Assembly: GCF_025567095.1 (NCBI RefSeq)
Contig: NZ_JAOQJH010000002.1
Length of the DNA stretch: 64,000 nt
Source of the DNA: Anthropogastromicrobium aceti
GTDB lineage: Bacteria > Bacillota > Clostridia > Lachnospirales > Lachnospiraceae
Direction: 5' to 3' (one strand)
Positions within the stretch are counted from its first letter, which is position 1; every line of letters begins with the position of its first letter. Both the position numbers and the translations under genes were made by a program. Below are positions 1-8,761 of this stretch, piece by piece. Below the pieces are notes generated by a model, which saw only the letters and a list, made by a program, of their open reading frames with translations, made no database searches and had not been told where the DNA came from.

Positions 1-62
1 ATGAATCTGAATAGTTACAATCATTATATCAGACATTCGCAAGTTTGCAATGCTTATGTTCT

Positions 63-620
63 TCAAAGCTTGTATCTTGCGTATTCACCATCTTCAAAGC
101 TCTTCCAGATAAATAAACCATTCTCAAGCGTCATATAACCATTTTTGCTTCCATTTTTCGGGATTGAAACGGAACCCGGGTTAAAGAACAGCCCTCCGTC
201 AGTCGGTTCTGTGATCGGAATATGTGTATGACCTGAAAGCACCACATCTTTCTTTTGAAGCGGCGGAAAGCTTTCGTCTTTTCTGAAATCTTTTCCATAC
301 ACATGACCATGTGTCAGATAAATCACGCGATCTTTTTCCATGATCCAGCTGTAATCAGCCATAATCGGAAAATGAATGAGCCACTGATCTACGTCTGCAT
401 CACAATTTCCTCTAACGCAAAGAATACGGTCGCTGATTTGATTTAACAGATCACACACTCGCTGCGGATCATACTCTTTTGGAAGTGCATTTCGTGGTCC
501 ATGGTACAAAATATCACCTAACAGTATCATTCTGTCTGCTTTTTCATTTTGATATGCATCCATCAGTTTGCTGCACCAGTAGGCAGAGCCATGGATGTCA
601 GATGCAATTAATAATTTCAT
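63..620 (-). CDS. yfcE: YfcE/MJ0936-type metallophosphoesterase
   Basis: Predicted cytoplasmic phosphodiesterase of 185 residues with the calcineurin-like metal-site motifs in order: ASDIHGS near the N-terminus, GDILYHGPRN, RGNCDADVD, THGHVYG and SGHTHIP near the C-terminus. This order and the short length fit the YfcE family, known to hydrolyse phosphodiesters with Mn2+; the physiological substrate is unknown. I start at the ATG at 620 because an AAAGGA ribosome site precedes it, whereas the upstream in-frame ATG at 644 has none. It is transcribed away from the M28 peptidase gene. The family call is secure, the substrate is not. Confidence 0.9.
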   Translation of the reverse strand: MKLLIASDIHGSAYWCSKLMDAYQNEKADRMILLGDILYHGPRNALPKEYDPQRVCDLLNQISDRILCVRGNCDADVDQWLIHFPIMADYSWIMEKDRVIYLTHGHVYGKDFRKDESFPPLQKKDVVLSGHTHIPITEPTDGGLFFNPGSVSIPKNGSKNGYMTLENGLFIWKSFEDGEYARYKL

Positions 621-647
621 TCTCTTTTTCCTTTCGTTAAACAATAG

Positions 648-676
648 TTGAATTTTTCTTTAAATTCTTTTATAAT
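648..676 (+). promoter_or_regulatory. Sigma-70-type promoter for the M28 peptidase gene
   Basis: A TTGAAT -35 (648-653) and a perfect TATAAT -10 (671-676) are separated by 17 bp, 45 bp before the peptidase start codon. Seen directly; not tested. Confidence 0.7.
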
Positions 677-720
677 GTGATACCGAACTTATTATACCAC
701 ATTAGGAAGGGAGTTACATT

Positions 721-2154
721 ATGCGCATTCGCACATTTTTCAAAAAAATAGCTGTCTGCACGCTGTCAGCGGCTATTCTTCTTTCTCCAGCCTCTGCCCT
801 TGGCGCTGACATACAAACAGATATGACCTCTGCTGAATCACAAGATACAGAATCTGCTGCAAGTGAAACAGAAGATCTCTATGGTGTTGAGGCTTACGCA
901 AATCTGGAAGCTATTTATCAGAATTTTCCACAGCGAATTAATGACGAAAACAATCGTTCTGAGAATGTCACTAATGCAGGTTTGTGGATTCAGTCACAGC
1001 TTGAAAGCTATGGCTATGAGGTTTCTACACATGATTTTACTCATTTTAACTTTACAGGAACCAACTATTTTGTCACTAAACCAGGTAAATCTGACAAGAC
1101 AATCATAATCGGTGCTCACTATGACAGCATGCCAACTGCCGGTGTCGATGACAATGGCTCTGGAGTGTCAGTTCTTCTTGAGCTTGCCCATCGTTTTTAT
1201 GATGTAGACACACCTTGTACTTTGCAGTTTGTATTCTTTGACACAGAAGAATATGGTGCCTATGCCGGTTCAAGCTGCTTTGTCTACACCTACCTGATGA
1301 CAAATAACCTGCTTGATGATGTGCTTTGCTGCATCAATATTGATTCCATCGCAGGCGGTGATCGTCTCTATGGTTATGGCGGTGAATATGATGAGGACGG
1401 AAAGCTTACTCGTGAATGGGTCTATGACGAAGCTAATCTTATTGCAGATGATCTAGGACTTGACCTTTACACACTTCCAGAACAAGTTACTGAGTTTCAG
1501 TCTCCGACAAGACTTCTTGGAAGTGACAGCTACTATTTTGCCAAGGAGGGCATTCCTTACCTTTATATGGAAGCAAGTCTTTGGTGCAATGATGACGGAA
1601 CAGGCGGCAATGATGAAACACATTTAACATGCCACTACCAGACAGCAAATGAAGCGTTTGCCTCCACCGGCGGTCAGATCATGCATACAGAATTTGATGA
1701 TCTGAATCGTTTAAATGAACTGCTTCCTGGCCGTGTCCAGAAAAATCTGCATGATGCAAGCGCAATCGTAACCGGAATGCTTCTTGACATCTCACCAAAC
1801 ACAGAGGCAGGAATTGCCGCGGGCAAGGCTGCTGCAAGCGCTGCTACACAAGAGGAGTCGTCTAGCACTGATAACTCTATCGAGGATAACGTCTCTGAGG
1901 ACAGTTCATTTGAAAATGATACTTCTGAATCTATTGAATCTGAAACACAGAATGCTTCACTTGATGAACCAAACGAAAGCGCAGCGCCAGTCATTGAGAG
2001 CGATCATAAATTTATGACCGGACTGTTTGCTGCCGCTGCGATTGTATTAATTCTATTTGTTGTTTTTCTTTTGACTGCTGCTCTTACTGCAAACCAAAGA
2101 CGCCGTAAGCGTATCCGCCGTTTTGGAGAAGACTATAAGAAGAAAAAATATTAA
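721..2154 (+). CDS. Secreted, membrane-anchored M28-family zinc peptidase
   Basis: A 477-residue protein with a signal peptide (residues 1-29, cleavage near ALGA), a peptidase M28 domain (about 55-370), an acidic Ser/Glu-rich linker (375-425) and one C-terminal membrane helix (about 431-453) followed by a basic tail, so the enzyme is probably displayed outside the cell. Zinc-site motifs are visible: GAHYDSM (His133), GVDDNGSG (Asp144) and FFDTEEYG (Glu176/177). M28 enzymes are aminopeptidases or related exopeptidases; the substrate cannot be read from sequence. The start is supported by GAAGGGAG 9 bp upstream. The gene ends 7 bp from the convergent discoidin-like gene with no terminator between them. 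Confidence 0.9.
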   Translation: MRIRTFFKKIAVCTLSAAILLSPASALGADIQTDMTSAESQDTESAASETEDLYGVEAYANLEAIYQNFPQRINDENNRSENVTNAGLWIQSQLESYGYEVSTHDFTHFNFTGTNYFVTKPGKSDKTIIIGAHYDSMPTAGVDDNGSGVSVLLELAHRFYDVDTPCTLQFVFFDTEEYGAYAGSSCFVYTYLMTNNLLDDVLCCINIDSIAGGDRLYGYGGEYDEDGKLTREWVYDEANLIADDLGLDLYTLPEQVTEFQSPTRLLGSDSYYFAKEGIPYLYMEASLWCNDDGTGGNDETHLTCHYQTANEAFASTGGQIMHTEFDDLNRLNELLPGRVQKNLHDASAIVTGMLLDISPNTEAGIAAGKAAASAATQEESSSTDNSIEDNVSEDSSFENDTSESIESETQNASLDEPNESAAPVIESDHKFMTGLFAAAAIVLILFVVFLLTAALTANQRRRKRIRRFGEDYKKKKY

Positions 2155-2161
2155 CGTCGTA

Positions 2162-2938
2162 TTACTTACCATATACCTTTAGCTGTGACAATGCCGGGAA
2201 CGGAGACGGATCATCTGCCTTGATCAGTTCCTCAAGCTGTACCCAGCGAACTTTCTTGGGCGGGAATGTAAATTCCTGCCCTTCGTCTGTCTTAACAAGA
2301 TCACAAATCATTGTAGTATCATATGAGAAACGTACAGTTGCCTTTGTCCACCATGCATCGTGTGGGAAATCTGCACGTGTATAGATTTCGATACGATCAG
2401 TTGTTACTTCTCTTCCAAAGTCAACACGCATTGTTGCCTGTGGATTTCTGTTGATTCCCCATGAACCATATGGCCAGTAGCCATGAGAATGATTTGAGGT
2501 TACACCGTCAATGGCATTGCGTGCTGCAAACACGGACTCACCGCGAGTTTCAACATTTGCTGTTGCGTGCGGATAGCAATTAGTATCTCCGTGCTGATCC
2601 ATCACATTGACTGCCAAATTGCGGTATGACTCGTATTCCCACTCTCTTGCCTTTCTGGCAGTAATCAAATGACTCTCACCTGAGAAAATCTTCGGTGAAT
2701 AGCACACCTTCTTTTCTCCAAATGGAATCTCATAAGAAACCTCGCCTGTCACATAGACAAGTGCCTCTCCTAATGCATCATCTGCCTGAAATACATAAAA
2801 TGCCGGAGTCTCATCTACCAAAAATACAACGCGATCCCCTTCTTCATATGTACGTGAAACTGGTAAGTTTACTTCCCTTGTTCCTGCAGCCTCTGCAATA
2901 ATTGTTCCTTCTTTGTTAATTACCTGTACCTTAATCAT
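2162..2938 (-). CDS. F5/8 type C (discoidin)-like cytoplasmic protein coupled to GH127
   Basis: A 258-residue protein without signal peptide. The C-terminal half (about 120-258) looks like a discoidin/F5-8C or CBM32-like beta-sandwich: it has the conserved ATANVETRGESVFAARNAID entry strand, the DFGREVTTDRIEIYTRAD core and the C-terminal LSQLKVYGK strand. The N-terminal 100 residues form a separate beta-rich region I cannot name. The ATG at 2938 overlaps the GH127 stop codon by 4 bp (ATGA), so the two are translationally coupled and probably work together on the same glycan. No catalytic motif is recognised; a sugar-binding or accessory role is inference. A longer start at 2953 exists but lies inside GH127. 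Confidence 0.7.
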   Translation of the reverse strand: MIKVQVINKEGTIIAEAAGTREVNLPVSRTYEEGDRVVFLVDETPAFYVFQADDALGEALVYVTGEVSYEIPFGEKKVCYSPKIFSGESHLITARKAREWEYESYRNLAVNVMDQHGDTNCYPHATANVETRGESVFAARNAIDGVTSNHSHGYWPYGSWGINRNPQATMRVDFGREVTTDRIEIYTRADFPHDAWWTKATVRFSYDTTMICDLVKTDEGQEFTFPPKKVRWVQLEELIKADDPSPFPALSQLKVYGK

Positions 2939-4965
2939 AGCTGATTTACCCAAACTTCCATTTCGCCTTCACCACGGTTTGCCCATGCATAGTAAGGGAT
3001 GAAACGAAGTTCCTTTCCTTCATATACTGGCTTTTGCCATGTTTGATATAAGCCATTTTCTACTGTTACCGGCTTCTTTGTTTTTGCGTCTACACGCAGC
3101 ATAATCATCGTAAAGCCAAGCTCATCAGTCTTTTCCTCAGTAAAGACGGCATCTGGCTTTACTCGCACAAGCGGCAATCCCTGTCCATTGTCAGCTTCCT
3201 CTAAGCAGTAAACAACCGGTCCTCTCATAATGGCAACCTTGCCCTCATCCTGACGAACTCTGCTGTCTGCCTGCATTACCTTTACCTTCATTGCAAAGCG
3301 AAGCTTTAACAAATCCCCTTCTTTCCACTCACCGCTGACATACAGATAGCCGTTTTCCATACGGCACTCCTTGCCAACAGCACCTTCCAGCTCGAAATCT
3401 TCACCGCACCAGCCTGGAATGCGAAGTGCTACTGTCATTGTAACTGGCTGTTCACTCTCTACCTTGAGTGTCACATCTCCGTCCCACGGGAGGCCAGAAG
3501 TAATAACAACCTGCGCCTTCTGTCCGTTTACCTCTTTTTCAACAGTACCGCCTGCATACAAATGTACCCACAAGGTATCTTCATTTTCTGTGTATGCATA
3601 GGAACCAATAGAACTGATCAATCTTGCTAAGTTTGGCGGACAGCAGGCACAGCCAAACCACTTTTGACGAACAGGCTTTACATGCTGCTTGCCTGGATCA
3701 TCATGACAGCTTCTTGGATTGACAGATAACGGATTGACATAGAAAAAGCTCTTTCCGTCAAGTGCCATACCGCTTAAAACGCCATTGTGAAGCGCCAGCT
3801 CCATAACATCTGCGTATTTTGAATCTGGATTCATCTCAAGCATACGGCGGGCAAAGAAAACAAGACCGATAGATGCACACGTCTCAGCATAAATAGTATC
3901 ATTTGGCATATCATAATCAAATGTAAATGCCTCACCATGATGCGTCTGTCCGATTCCTCCTGTCACATACATCTGTTTTGTAGTGATGTTATTCCAAAGC
4001 GTCTCGCATGTCTGATACAAGGAATCATCTCCTGTCAGTCTTGCCACATCTGCCATACCAGAGTAGAGATAAACGGCGCGAACAGCATGACCCATCGCTG
4101 TTTTCTGCTCTCTCACTGGCAAATGTGCCTGATAATACTGATAGCGGATCTTTGTCTTCTTTTCCTTTTCTGTAACCTTGCCCTCACTATCAAAGTAATA
4201 CGGCTGCGTGCCTCTCTGGTTGACAAAATATTCAGCTAGCTTTTTATATTTTTCATCACCCGTAACCTCATACAGACGGACAAGTGCCATCTCTGCAATC
4301 TCATGACCAGGATAACCCTTACATTTGCCTTCTTCTGTTCCAAAATATGATGCAATGAAATCAGCGAAACGCATTGCTGCCTTTAACAGCTTATCCTTGC
4401 CAGTTGCCTGATAGTAAGCGACAGCACCTTCTGTTAAATGGCCAAAGCAGTACAGCTCATGATGATCCTTTAAGTTTGTGAACATCTTATCCATACCATT
4501 AATAATATAGTAGGTATCAAGATATCCATTTTCAAGCTGTGCTGCACACACAATATCAATTGCGCCGTCTGCAATCTTTTCAAGCTCTGGATCTGGATGC
4601 TGTGTCAATGAATATGCCACTGCCTCAATCCACTTGGAAAAATCGCTGTCCTGGAAGACACATCCATAAAACTTATCATCATCAGGATGTCTTGGATCAT
4701 CTGGAAGTGCCTCAAAACCACGAAATGTATATGTTGGTTCCTGATACCTGCTTCCAAGCTCTCTCTTTTCTTTATTCATCCGTCCTGCTACTTTAAAATT
4801 ATGCATGCAGTAGCTTGGTGCTGCCTCTGGTACTCTGTCGTTTAACGTTTCCCACTGATAAGGAATTACTTCCTTTCTTACCAACTCCATCTCTGGCTTC
4901 CAAAATCCACCATCAAGCTGAATACGCTTTAGACTGATTGGTTTACTGAATTTGGTGCTGTCCAT
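2935..4965 (-). CDS. GH127 beta-L-arabinofuranosidase
   Basis: A 676-residue cytoplasmic glycoside hydrolase of family GH127, close in length and motifs to HypBA1 of Bifidobacterium longum, which releases beta-L-arabinofuranose. The zinc-thiolate active site is recognisable: Glu345 in THHGEAFTFD, Glu361 and Cys363 in YAETCASIG, and Cys441/Cys442 in WFGCACCPPN, where the first Cys of the pair is the family nucleophile. No signal peptide is present, so it should act on imported oligosaccharides. A GGGAGGATATG site precedes the start. It lies third in a minus-strand run GH43 - CapA-like - GH127 - discoidin-like. Substrate could extend to related pentofuranosides. Confidence 0.9.
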   Translation of the reverse strand: MDSTKFSKPISLKRIQLDGGFWKPEMELVRKEVIPYQWETLNDRVPEAAPSYCMHNFKVAGRMNKEKRELGSRYQEPTYTFRGFEALPDDPRHPDDDKFYGCVFQDSDFSKWIEAVAYSLTQHPDPELEKIADGAIDIVCAAQLENGYLDTYYIINGMDKMFTNLKDHHELYCFGHLTEGAVAYYQATGKDKLLKAAMRFADFIASYFGTEEGKCKGYPGHEIAEMALVRLYEVTGDEKYKKLAEYFVNQRGTQPYYFDSEGKVTEKEKKTKIRYQYYQAHLPVREQKTAMGHAVRAVYLYSGMADVARLTGDDSLYQTCETLWNNITTKQMYVTGGIGQTHHGEAFTFDYDMPNDTIYAETCASIGLVFFARRMLEMNPDSKYADVMELALHNGVLSGMALDGKSFFYVNPLSVNPRSCHDDPGKQHVKPVRQKWFGCACCPPNLARLISSIGSYAYTENEDTLWVHLYAGGTVEKEVNGQKAQVVITSGLPWDGDVTLKVESEQPVTMTVALRIPGWCGEDFELEGAVGKECRMENGYLYVSGEWKEGDLLKLRFAMKVKVMQADSRVRQDEGKVAIMRGPVVYCLEEADNGQGLPLVRVKPDAVFTEEKTDELGFTMIMLRVDAKTKKPVTVENGLYQTWQKPVYEGKELRFIPYYAWANRGEGEMEVWVNQL

Positions 4966-4997
4966 TTTTCATATCCTCCCTTTCTGCACTTACGTGC

Positions 4998-6509
4998 TTA
5001 TTCCAGTCCTGCCTTTTGTCTGGCCTCGTGTACCTGCGCTGCCTGCTCGGCCTGAAGCTGGAACATATAATCTAAGTTAAAATTCGCATTGCCATTGCCG
5101 ATATTTCCTGATTCTGCAATTGCTCTGGAATATTTACTCCACGGATAAGTTGTAATGATATCAAAATAATTGGTGACACGTACACCGCCAAGGCGATAAT
5201 CTGTCACAAGTGTTTCCATATCAAAGTCAACGATTCTTGCTCCCTTAAAATCCTTCTTAATTGTTACCTTTGCCATGCCTCCAAGAAGAGTTGCCTCTTT
5301 TCGCTGCAAGGACTGAAAGTTTCCAAGTGAGTAGTAAATCAGCATTTTTCCGCCATCCGGACGATCTATGTAATCAATTGGCTCTACAACATGAGGATGC
5401 GTTCCTATTACAAGATCAACTCCTTGTGCTGCCAGAAAAGCTGCCTGCTCAGTCTGAGAAGCATCTGTTCCCAAATTGTACTCGGTACCCCAGTGTGGAA
5501 ACACAATCACAAAATCAGAGGCTTCCTTTGTCCTTTGAATTAATGTTGCCAGACGATCATAGTCAAGCATATCGACAAGATATTGTCCATCTGCATTATA
5601 ATCTCCCTTGCAGTTTAAAATATCTGTATAATTGATCATTCCAATTTTTATGCCATTTTTCTCAATTACGTGAATCTCGTCCCGTGTCTCCCAACTGTCA
5701 TGAATACCAAGAAGCGTCAGCTGCGGATAATTGTTTCTAAAAAAGTCAACCATATAAAGACTGCCGACCTTTCCTATATCAAGGACGTGATTTGTTGCCG
5801 CAAGTACAACGTCAAATCCAGCATTTGCAATTGCTGCTGCTACCTCAGTACGGACATTGAAGCAAGGATAATCTTTGATTCCCCACTGATCACCGCCAAT
5901 GACACACTCCTGATTGATGACTGCCAAATCAGCTGCCTGTACAATATCTCTGACATAAGCAAAATTGTAATCGTAATTAAAGCTTCCATCTGCCTGAAGT
6001 CCGCTCATTGACACATCATAATGCATCAGATTATCTCCGACTGCGACAAGACTTACATATGTTGGCTTTTCTGACTTAACATCACCTATCACAACATTAT
6101 GTGCTGGCTCAGCCTTAGAAGAAACATCTGCCTGTGTCTGCGTCTGGGGTTCTTCTTTTTCAATGACTGTGCTTACAATACTTTGTTCTTCAGTACTTTC
6201 TAATTGTAATTCACTTTCTGTTTGTAATTTGCTCTCTGATTGTGAGTCACTTTCTAATTGTGACTCAGACTCTGACTCACTTTCTGTCTGCGATTCCCCA
6301 TTAAATGCATATGCCCATTTTGCATCCCTGCTTGATTCTAACATTTGCGGAAGCTGTGCGTTCTCCTTACGCATTTCCTTATGATATAACCCATTCATAA
6401 AAAGGATTATTCCGCCCACGCCAACTATAATTACTGCTGCTACTATGAGCCACGAAGTTACCAGCCAATGAAAACGGGCCTTCTTTCGTTCTTCTCTCTT
6501 ACCTGCCAC
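4998..6509 (-). CDS. CapA-family membrane-anchored metallophosphatase-like protein
   Basis: A 503-residue type II membrane protein: short basic cytoplasmic tail, one membrane helix (about 15-38), a Glu/Ser/Gln repeat linker (about 72-112), then a CapA/PgsA domain. CapA signatures are seen as VAVGDNLMHYD, INQECVIGGDQW, AATNHVLDIG, FPHWGTEY and IGTHPHVVEP. Family members are tied to poly-gamma-glutamate or capsule synthesis, but many clostridial copies are uncharacterised stand-alone proteins. Here it sits 36 bp after GH43 and 32 bp before GH127 in an arabinan-type operon, so an envelope or glycan role is equally possible. The linker resembles wall-spanning spacers. Confidence 0.8.
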   Translation of the reverse strand: MAGKREERKKARFHWLVTSWLIVAAVIIVGVGGIILFMNGLYHKEMRKENAQLPQMLESSRDAKWAYAFNGESQTESESESESQLESDSQSESKLQTESELQLESTEEQSIVSTVIEKEEPQTQTQADVSSKAEPAHNVVIGDVKSEKPTYVSLVAVGDNLMHYDVSMSGLQADGSFNYDYNFAYVRDIVQAADLAVINQECVIGGDQWGIKDYPCFNVRTEVAAAIANAGFDVVLAATNHVLDIGKVGSLYMVDFFRNNYPQLTLLGIHDSWETRDEIHVIEKNGIKIGMINYTDILNCKGDYNADGQYLVDMLDYDRLATLIQRTKEASDFVIVFPHWGTEYNLGTDASQTEQAAFLAAQGVDLVIGTHPHVVEPIDYIDRPDGGKMLIYYSLGNFQSLQRKEATLLGGMAKVTIKKDFKGARIVDFDMETLVTDYRLGGVRVTNYFDIITTYPWSKYSRAIAESGNIGNGNANFNLDYMFQLQAEQAAQVHEARQKAGLE

Positions 6510-6545
6510 TTTCTTTTCCTGCTTATCAATACTTTCTAATACTTT

Positions 6546-7454
6546 TTATTCCAATCCAAAAGCCTCTGCCATGCGATCATATTCCTCATCGGTAATCACA
6601 ACTACACTTCCGTGACGCTTCATAGTCTTTCCCATATCAAATTCTGACTCATCAAGAGGCTTAAAATCCATTGTCTTCAAGCTGTCGCACACAAGTGGAA
6701 GATATCCTTTATGAGAAGCAAACCTGTCAATGATCAGACACCACTTTTTCTGATCTTCTAAATAATAGATTTCTGGTCCCTCTACTCCATAAATTGCCTC
6801 CAGATTTGGGACAGGGCGATCTGTAAATGATTCTTTATTTAAATCTGGTGCTGTATCAGTTTTAATATTCTTTGTCGTCTCATCCTTTGAGAAACGGTAA
6901 TATACGCCATCGTCATACACCATCGTAGAATCAATAACATGATTATCCTTCTCAAGATACACCTGTGCCTTAGTAAATTCATGAAAATCCTTTGTTCTTG
7001 CGGCATAAATGCGCTGCTTTGGCTCTTTATCACCATCTAACTGTACCATAGATGCCCAAAATACAAGATAATTATCCTGCTGTCTGTCATAAATTGCCTC
7101 AGGTGCCCATGTACATCCTGCCTCTGGCACTGATACTTCTACTAATACCGGCTTACTCCAATGAATGAGATCCTTCGACTCCATAACAGCCAGATTTTTG
7201 CTTCCAGTTTTAACTGCAGCATCCCATCCTCTGCCATTTGCAATACAAAGATCTGTCGCAATAATTACAAAACCACTTCCGTCTGCCTTACGAATCAAAA
7301 ATGGATCACGCAGACCACACTCTCCAACTTCTGAGCAAATTACTGGCTTTCCATCATGAAGATCCTTCCAGTGAAGACCATCCTTGCTCAAAGAAAAATA
7401 AATTTGCTCGCCCTGCGGCTGCTCTCCGATAAAATGTGTAAATAAATATGCCAT
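6546..7454 (-). CDS. GH43-type five-bladed beta-propeller glycosidase
   Basis: A 302-residue cytoplasmic protein with GH43/GH117 superfamily features: start-of-blade motif YFSLSKDGLHW, LRDPFLIRKADG with the conserved Asp, WAPEAIYDRQQDNYLVFWAS with the conserved Glu, and GVEGPEIYYLED with a second conserved Glu. The family acts on alpha-L-arabinofuranosides or beta-xylosides. As first gene of the operon with GH127 it plausibly trims arabinofuranosyl oligosaccharides. It has no signal peptide. Its start at 7454 has an AAGGAA site about 12 bp upstream. The exact subfamily and substrate are uncertain. Confidence 0.8.
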   Translation of the reverse strand: MAYLFTHFIGEQPQGEQIYFSLSKDGLHWKDLHDGKPVICSEVGECGLRDPFLIRKADGSGFVIIATDLCIANGRGWDAAVKTGSKNLAVMESKDLIHWSKPVLVEVSVPEAGCTWAPEAIYDRQQDNYLVFWASMVQLDGDKEPKQRIYAARTKDFHEFTKAQVYLEKDNHVIDSTMVYDDGVYYRFSKDETTKNIKTDTAPDLNKESFTDRPVPNLEAIYGVEGPEIYYLEDQKKWCLIIDRFASHKGYLPLVCDSLKTMDFKPLDESEFDMGKTMKRHGSVVVITDEEYDRMAEAFGLE

Positions 7455-7524
7455 ATCAAACCAGTTCCTTCCACATTATGTTCTCTTTTTCCCTGTTTTT
7501 TTTCACAGGACATGTTCTTTCGTC

Positions 7525-7553
7525 AGTATAGCACAATTTTCGTCATGATACAA
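7525..7553 (-). promoter_or_regulatory. Promoter of the GH43-CapA-GH127 operon
   Basis: On the minus strand TTGTAT (7553-7548) and TATACT (7530-7525) are 17 bp apart. The octamer TTTCGTCA (or near variants) occurs around the -10 and the -35 spacer, a possible regulator site. Confidence 0.55.
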
Positions 7554-7584
7554 TTCTTTCATCACGAAAATAACAACTATCTTC

Positions 7585-7613
7585 TTTCCAAAACGCCAGA
7601 AGTATGCTACACT
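7585..7613 (+). promoter_or_regulatory. Probable promoter of the MraY-like gene
   Basis: TTTCCA (7585-7590) and TACACT (7608-7613) with a 17-bp spacer lie 65 bp before the start codon. Match to consensus is moderate. Confidence 0.45.
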
Positions 7614-7678
7614 GAAAGCAGTCTTACAAAACAGGCATAGTCAATTCTTTGTCTGGAAATGAAAGGAGTTTTTTTACC

Positions 7679-8644
7679 ATGTTTCAACAGTTACTTGGGG
7701 AGTCTGCCAGCCCCGTCATTGCCTTCATCGGCATACTGGCCGCATTCTTTCTTACGTGCGTGTCACTTGCAAAAGGCAGCGCTCATCTTCCAAAGGATCA
7801 GGGGCGTGAATTTGCCGTAGGAGGCGCACTCTCTGCCGGAAAGCCAAGAGGTGCCGGACTTATTTTCGTCCTTGTTTTTGCTATTACTGCCGTTTTATTC
7901 GCACATGTTGATCCAGAGATGATTATCTATCTTCTTCTTTTGATCTGCTGCATGATGACTGGATATCTTGACGATGCTGCAAAAACTTCATGGGGACGCT
8001 TAAAGAAGGGCATTCTTGATTTTCTTGTTGCTCTTTTAGTAACATTTACGTATCTTCATTTTAATGGCAATCAGATCACTCTTGCACTGACTGGATCTAG
8101 CTTTTCTATCCCAGCTCCTGTTTTTGCAGTTCTTTCTATCGCGCTGATCTGGATTTCTATTAATGTAACCAACTGCGCTGATGGTGTAGATGGTCTATCT
8201 GGAACATTAACGATTATTACGATCATGACCTTCTACTTTGCAAACCAAATTTTGGGACGCACTGGAGATTTTGATTATTTAAGCTTACTGTTTGTTGTCT
8301 GCCTGCTTGGCTATCTGTGGTTTAATGCTACACCAAGTAAGATGCTTATGGGAGATGCAGGTTCCCGTGCCATGGGACTTTTCATCGCAATCGCAGCTCT
8401 TAAGTGCCATGATCCGTTCCTCTATATTTTAGCTGCACTTGTGCTTATCATCGATGGTGGGCTTGGTCTTGTAAAGCTTACATTAATCAAAACAGTTCAT
8501 GTCCATATTTTAAAGAATGTGCGCACACCAATCCATGATTTTGTCCGCAAGACAAAGGGATGGTCTAACACACAGACTGTTTTTCGTTTCGCTATCATTC
8601 AGATCATTCTGTCTGTAGCACTTATTTACCTGATTATGTTATAA
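7679..8644 (+). CDS. MraY-like phospho-N-acetylmuramoyl-pentapeptide transferase family protein
   Basis: A 321-residue polytopic membrane protein of glycosyltransferase family 4 (MraY/WecA). Seen motifs are GYLDDAAKTSWG (the DD motif), NCADGVDGLSG (the catalytic TDGLDGL region) and MGDAGSRAMG. These enzymes transfer a phospho-amino-sugar to undecaprenyl phosphate. Two things differ from housekeeping MraY: the PxHHHFE loop reads TPIHDFVRKTKGW, and the gene stands alone instead of in a division/cell-wall cluster. It may be a divergent MraY paralogue or a wall-polymer initiating transferase. The ATG at 7679 follows GAAAGGAG by 10 bp; an upstream TTG start would place the ribosome site inside the gene. 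Confidence 0.8.
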   Translation: MFQQLLGESASPVIAFIGILAAFFLTCVSLAKGSAHLPKDQGREFAVGGALSAGKPRGAGLIFVLVFAITAVLFAHVDPEMIIYLLLLICCMMTGYLDDAAKTSWGRLKKGILDFLVALLVTFTYLHFNGNQITLALTGSSFSIPAPVFAVLSIALIWISINVTNCADGVDGLSGTLTIITIMTFYFANQILGRTGDFDYLSLLFVVCLLGYLWFNATPSKMLMGDAGSRAMGLFIAIAALKCHDPFLYILAALVLIIDGGLGLVKLTLIKTVHVHILKNVRTPIHDFVRKTKGWSNTQTVFRFAIIQIILSVALIYLIML

Positions 8645-8761
8645 GATTTCTAATAAAATTAAGAAGAAACTCTTATTTCATACGGATCTAGCCATAAAAA
8701 TATGATTGCGATCCGCAAATACATTGAAACATTATTTTATTATGCGAAAGGAGATTTCGTT

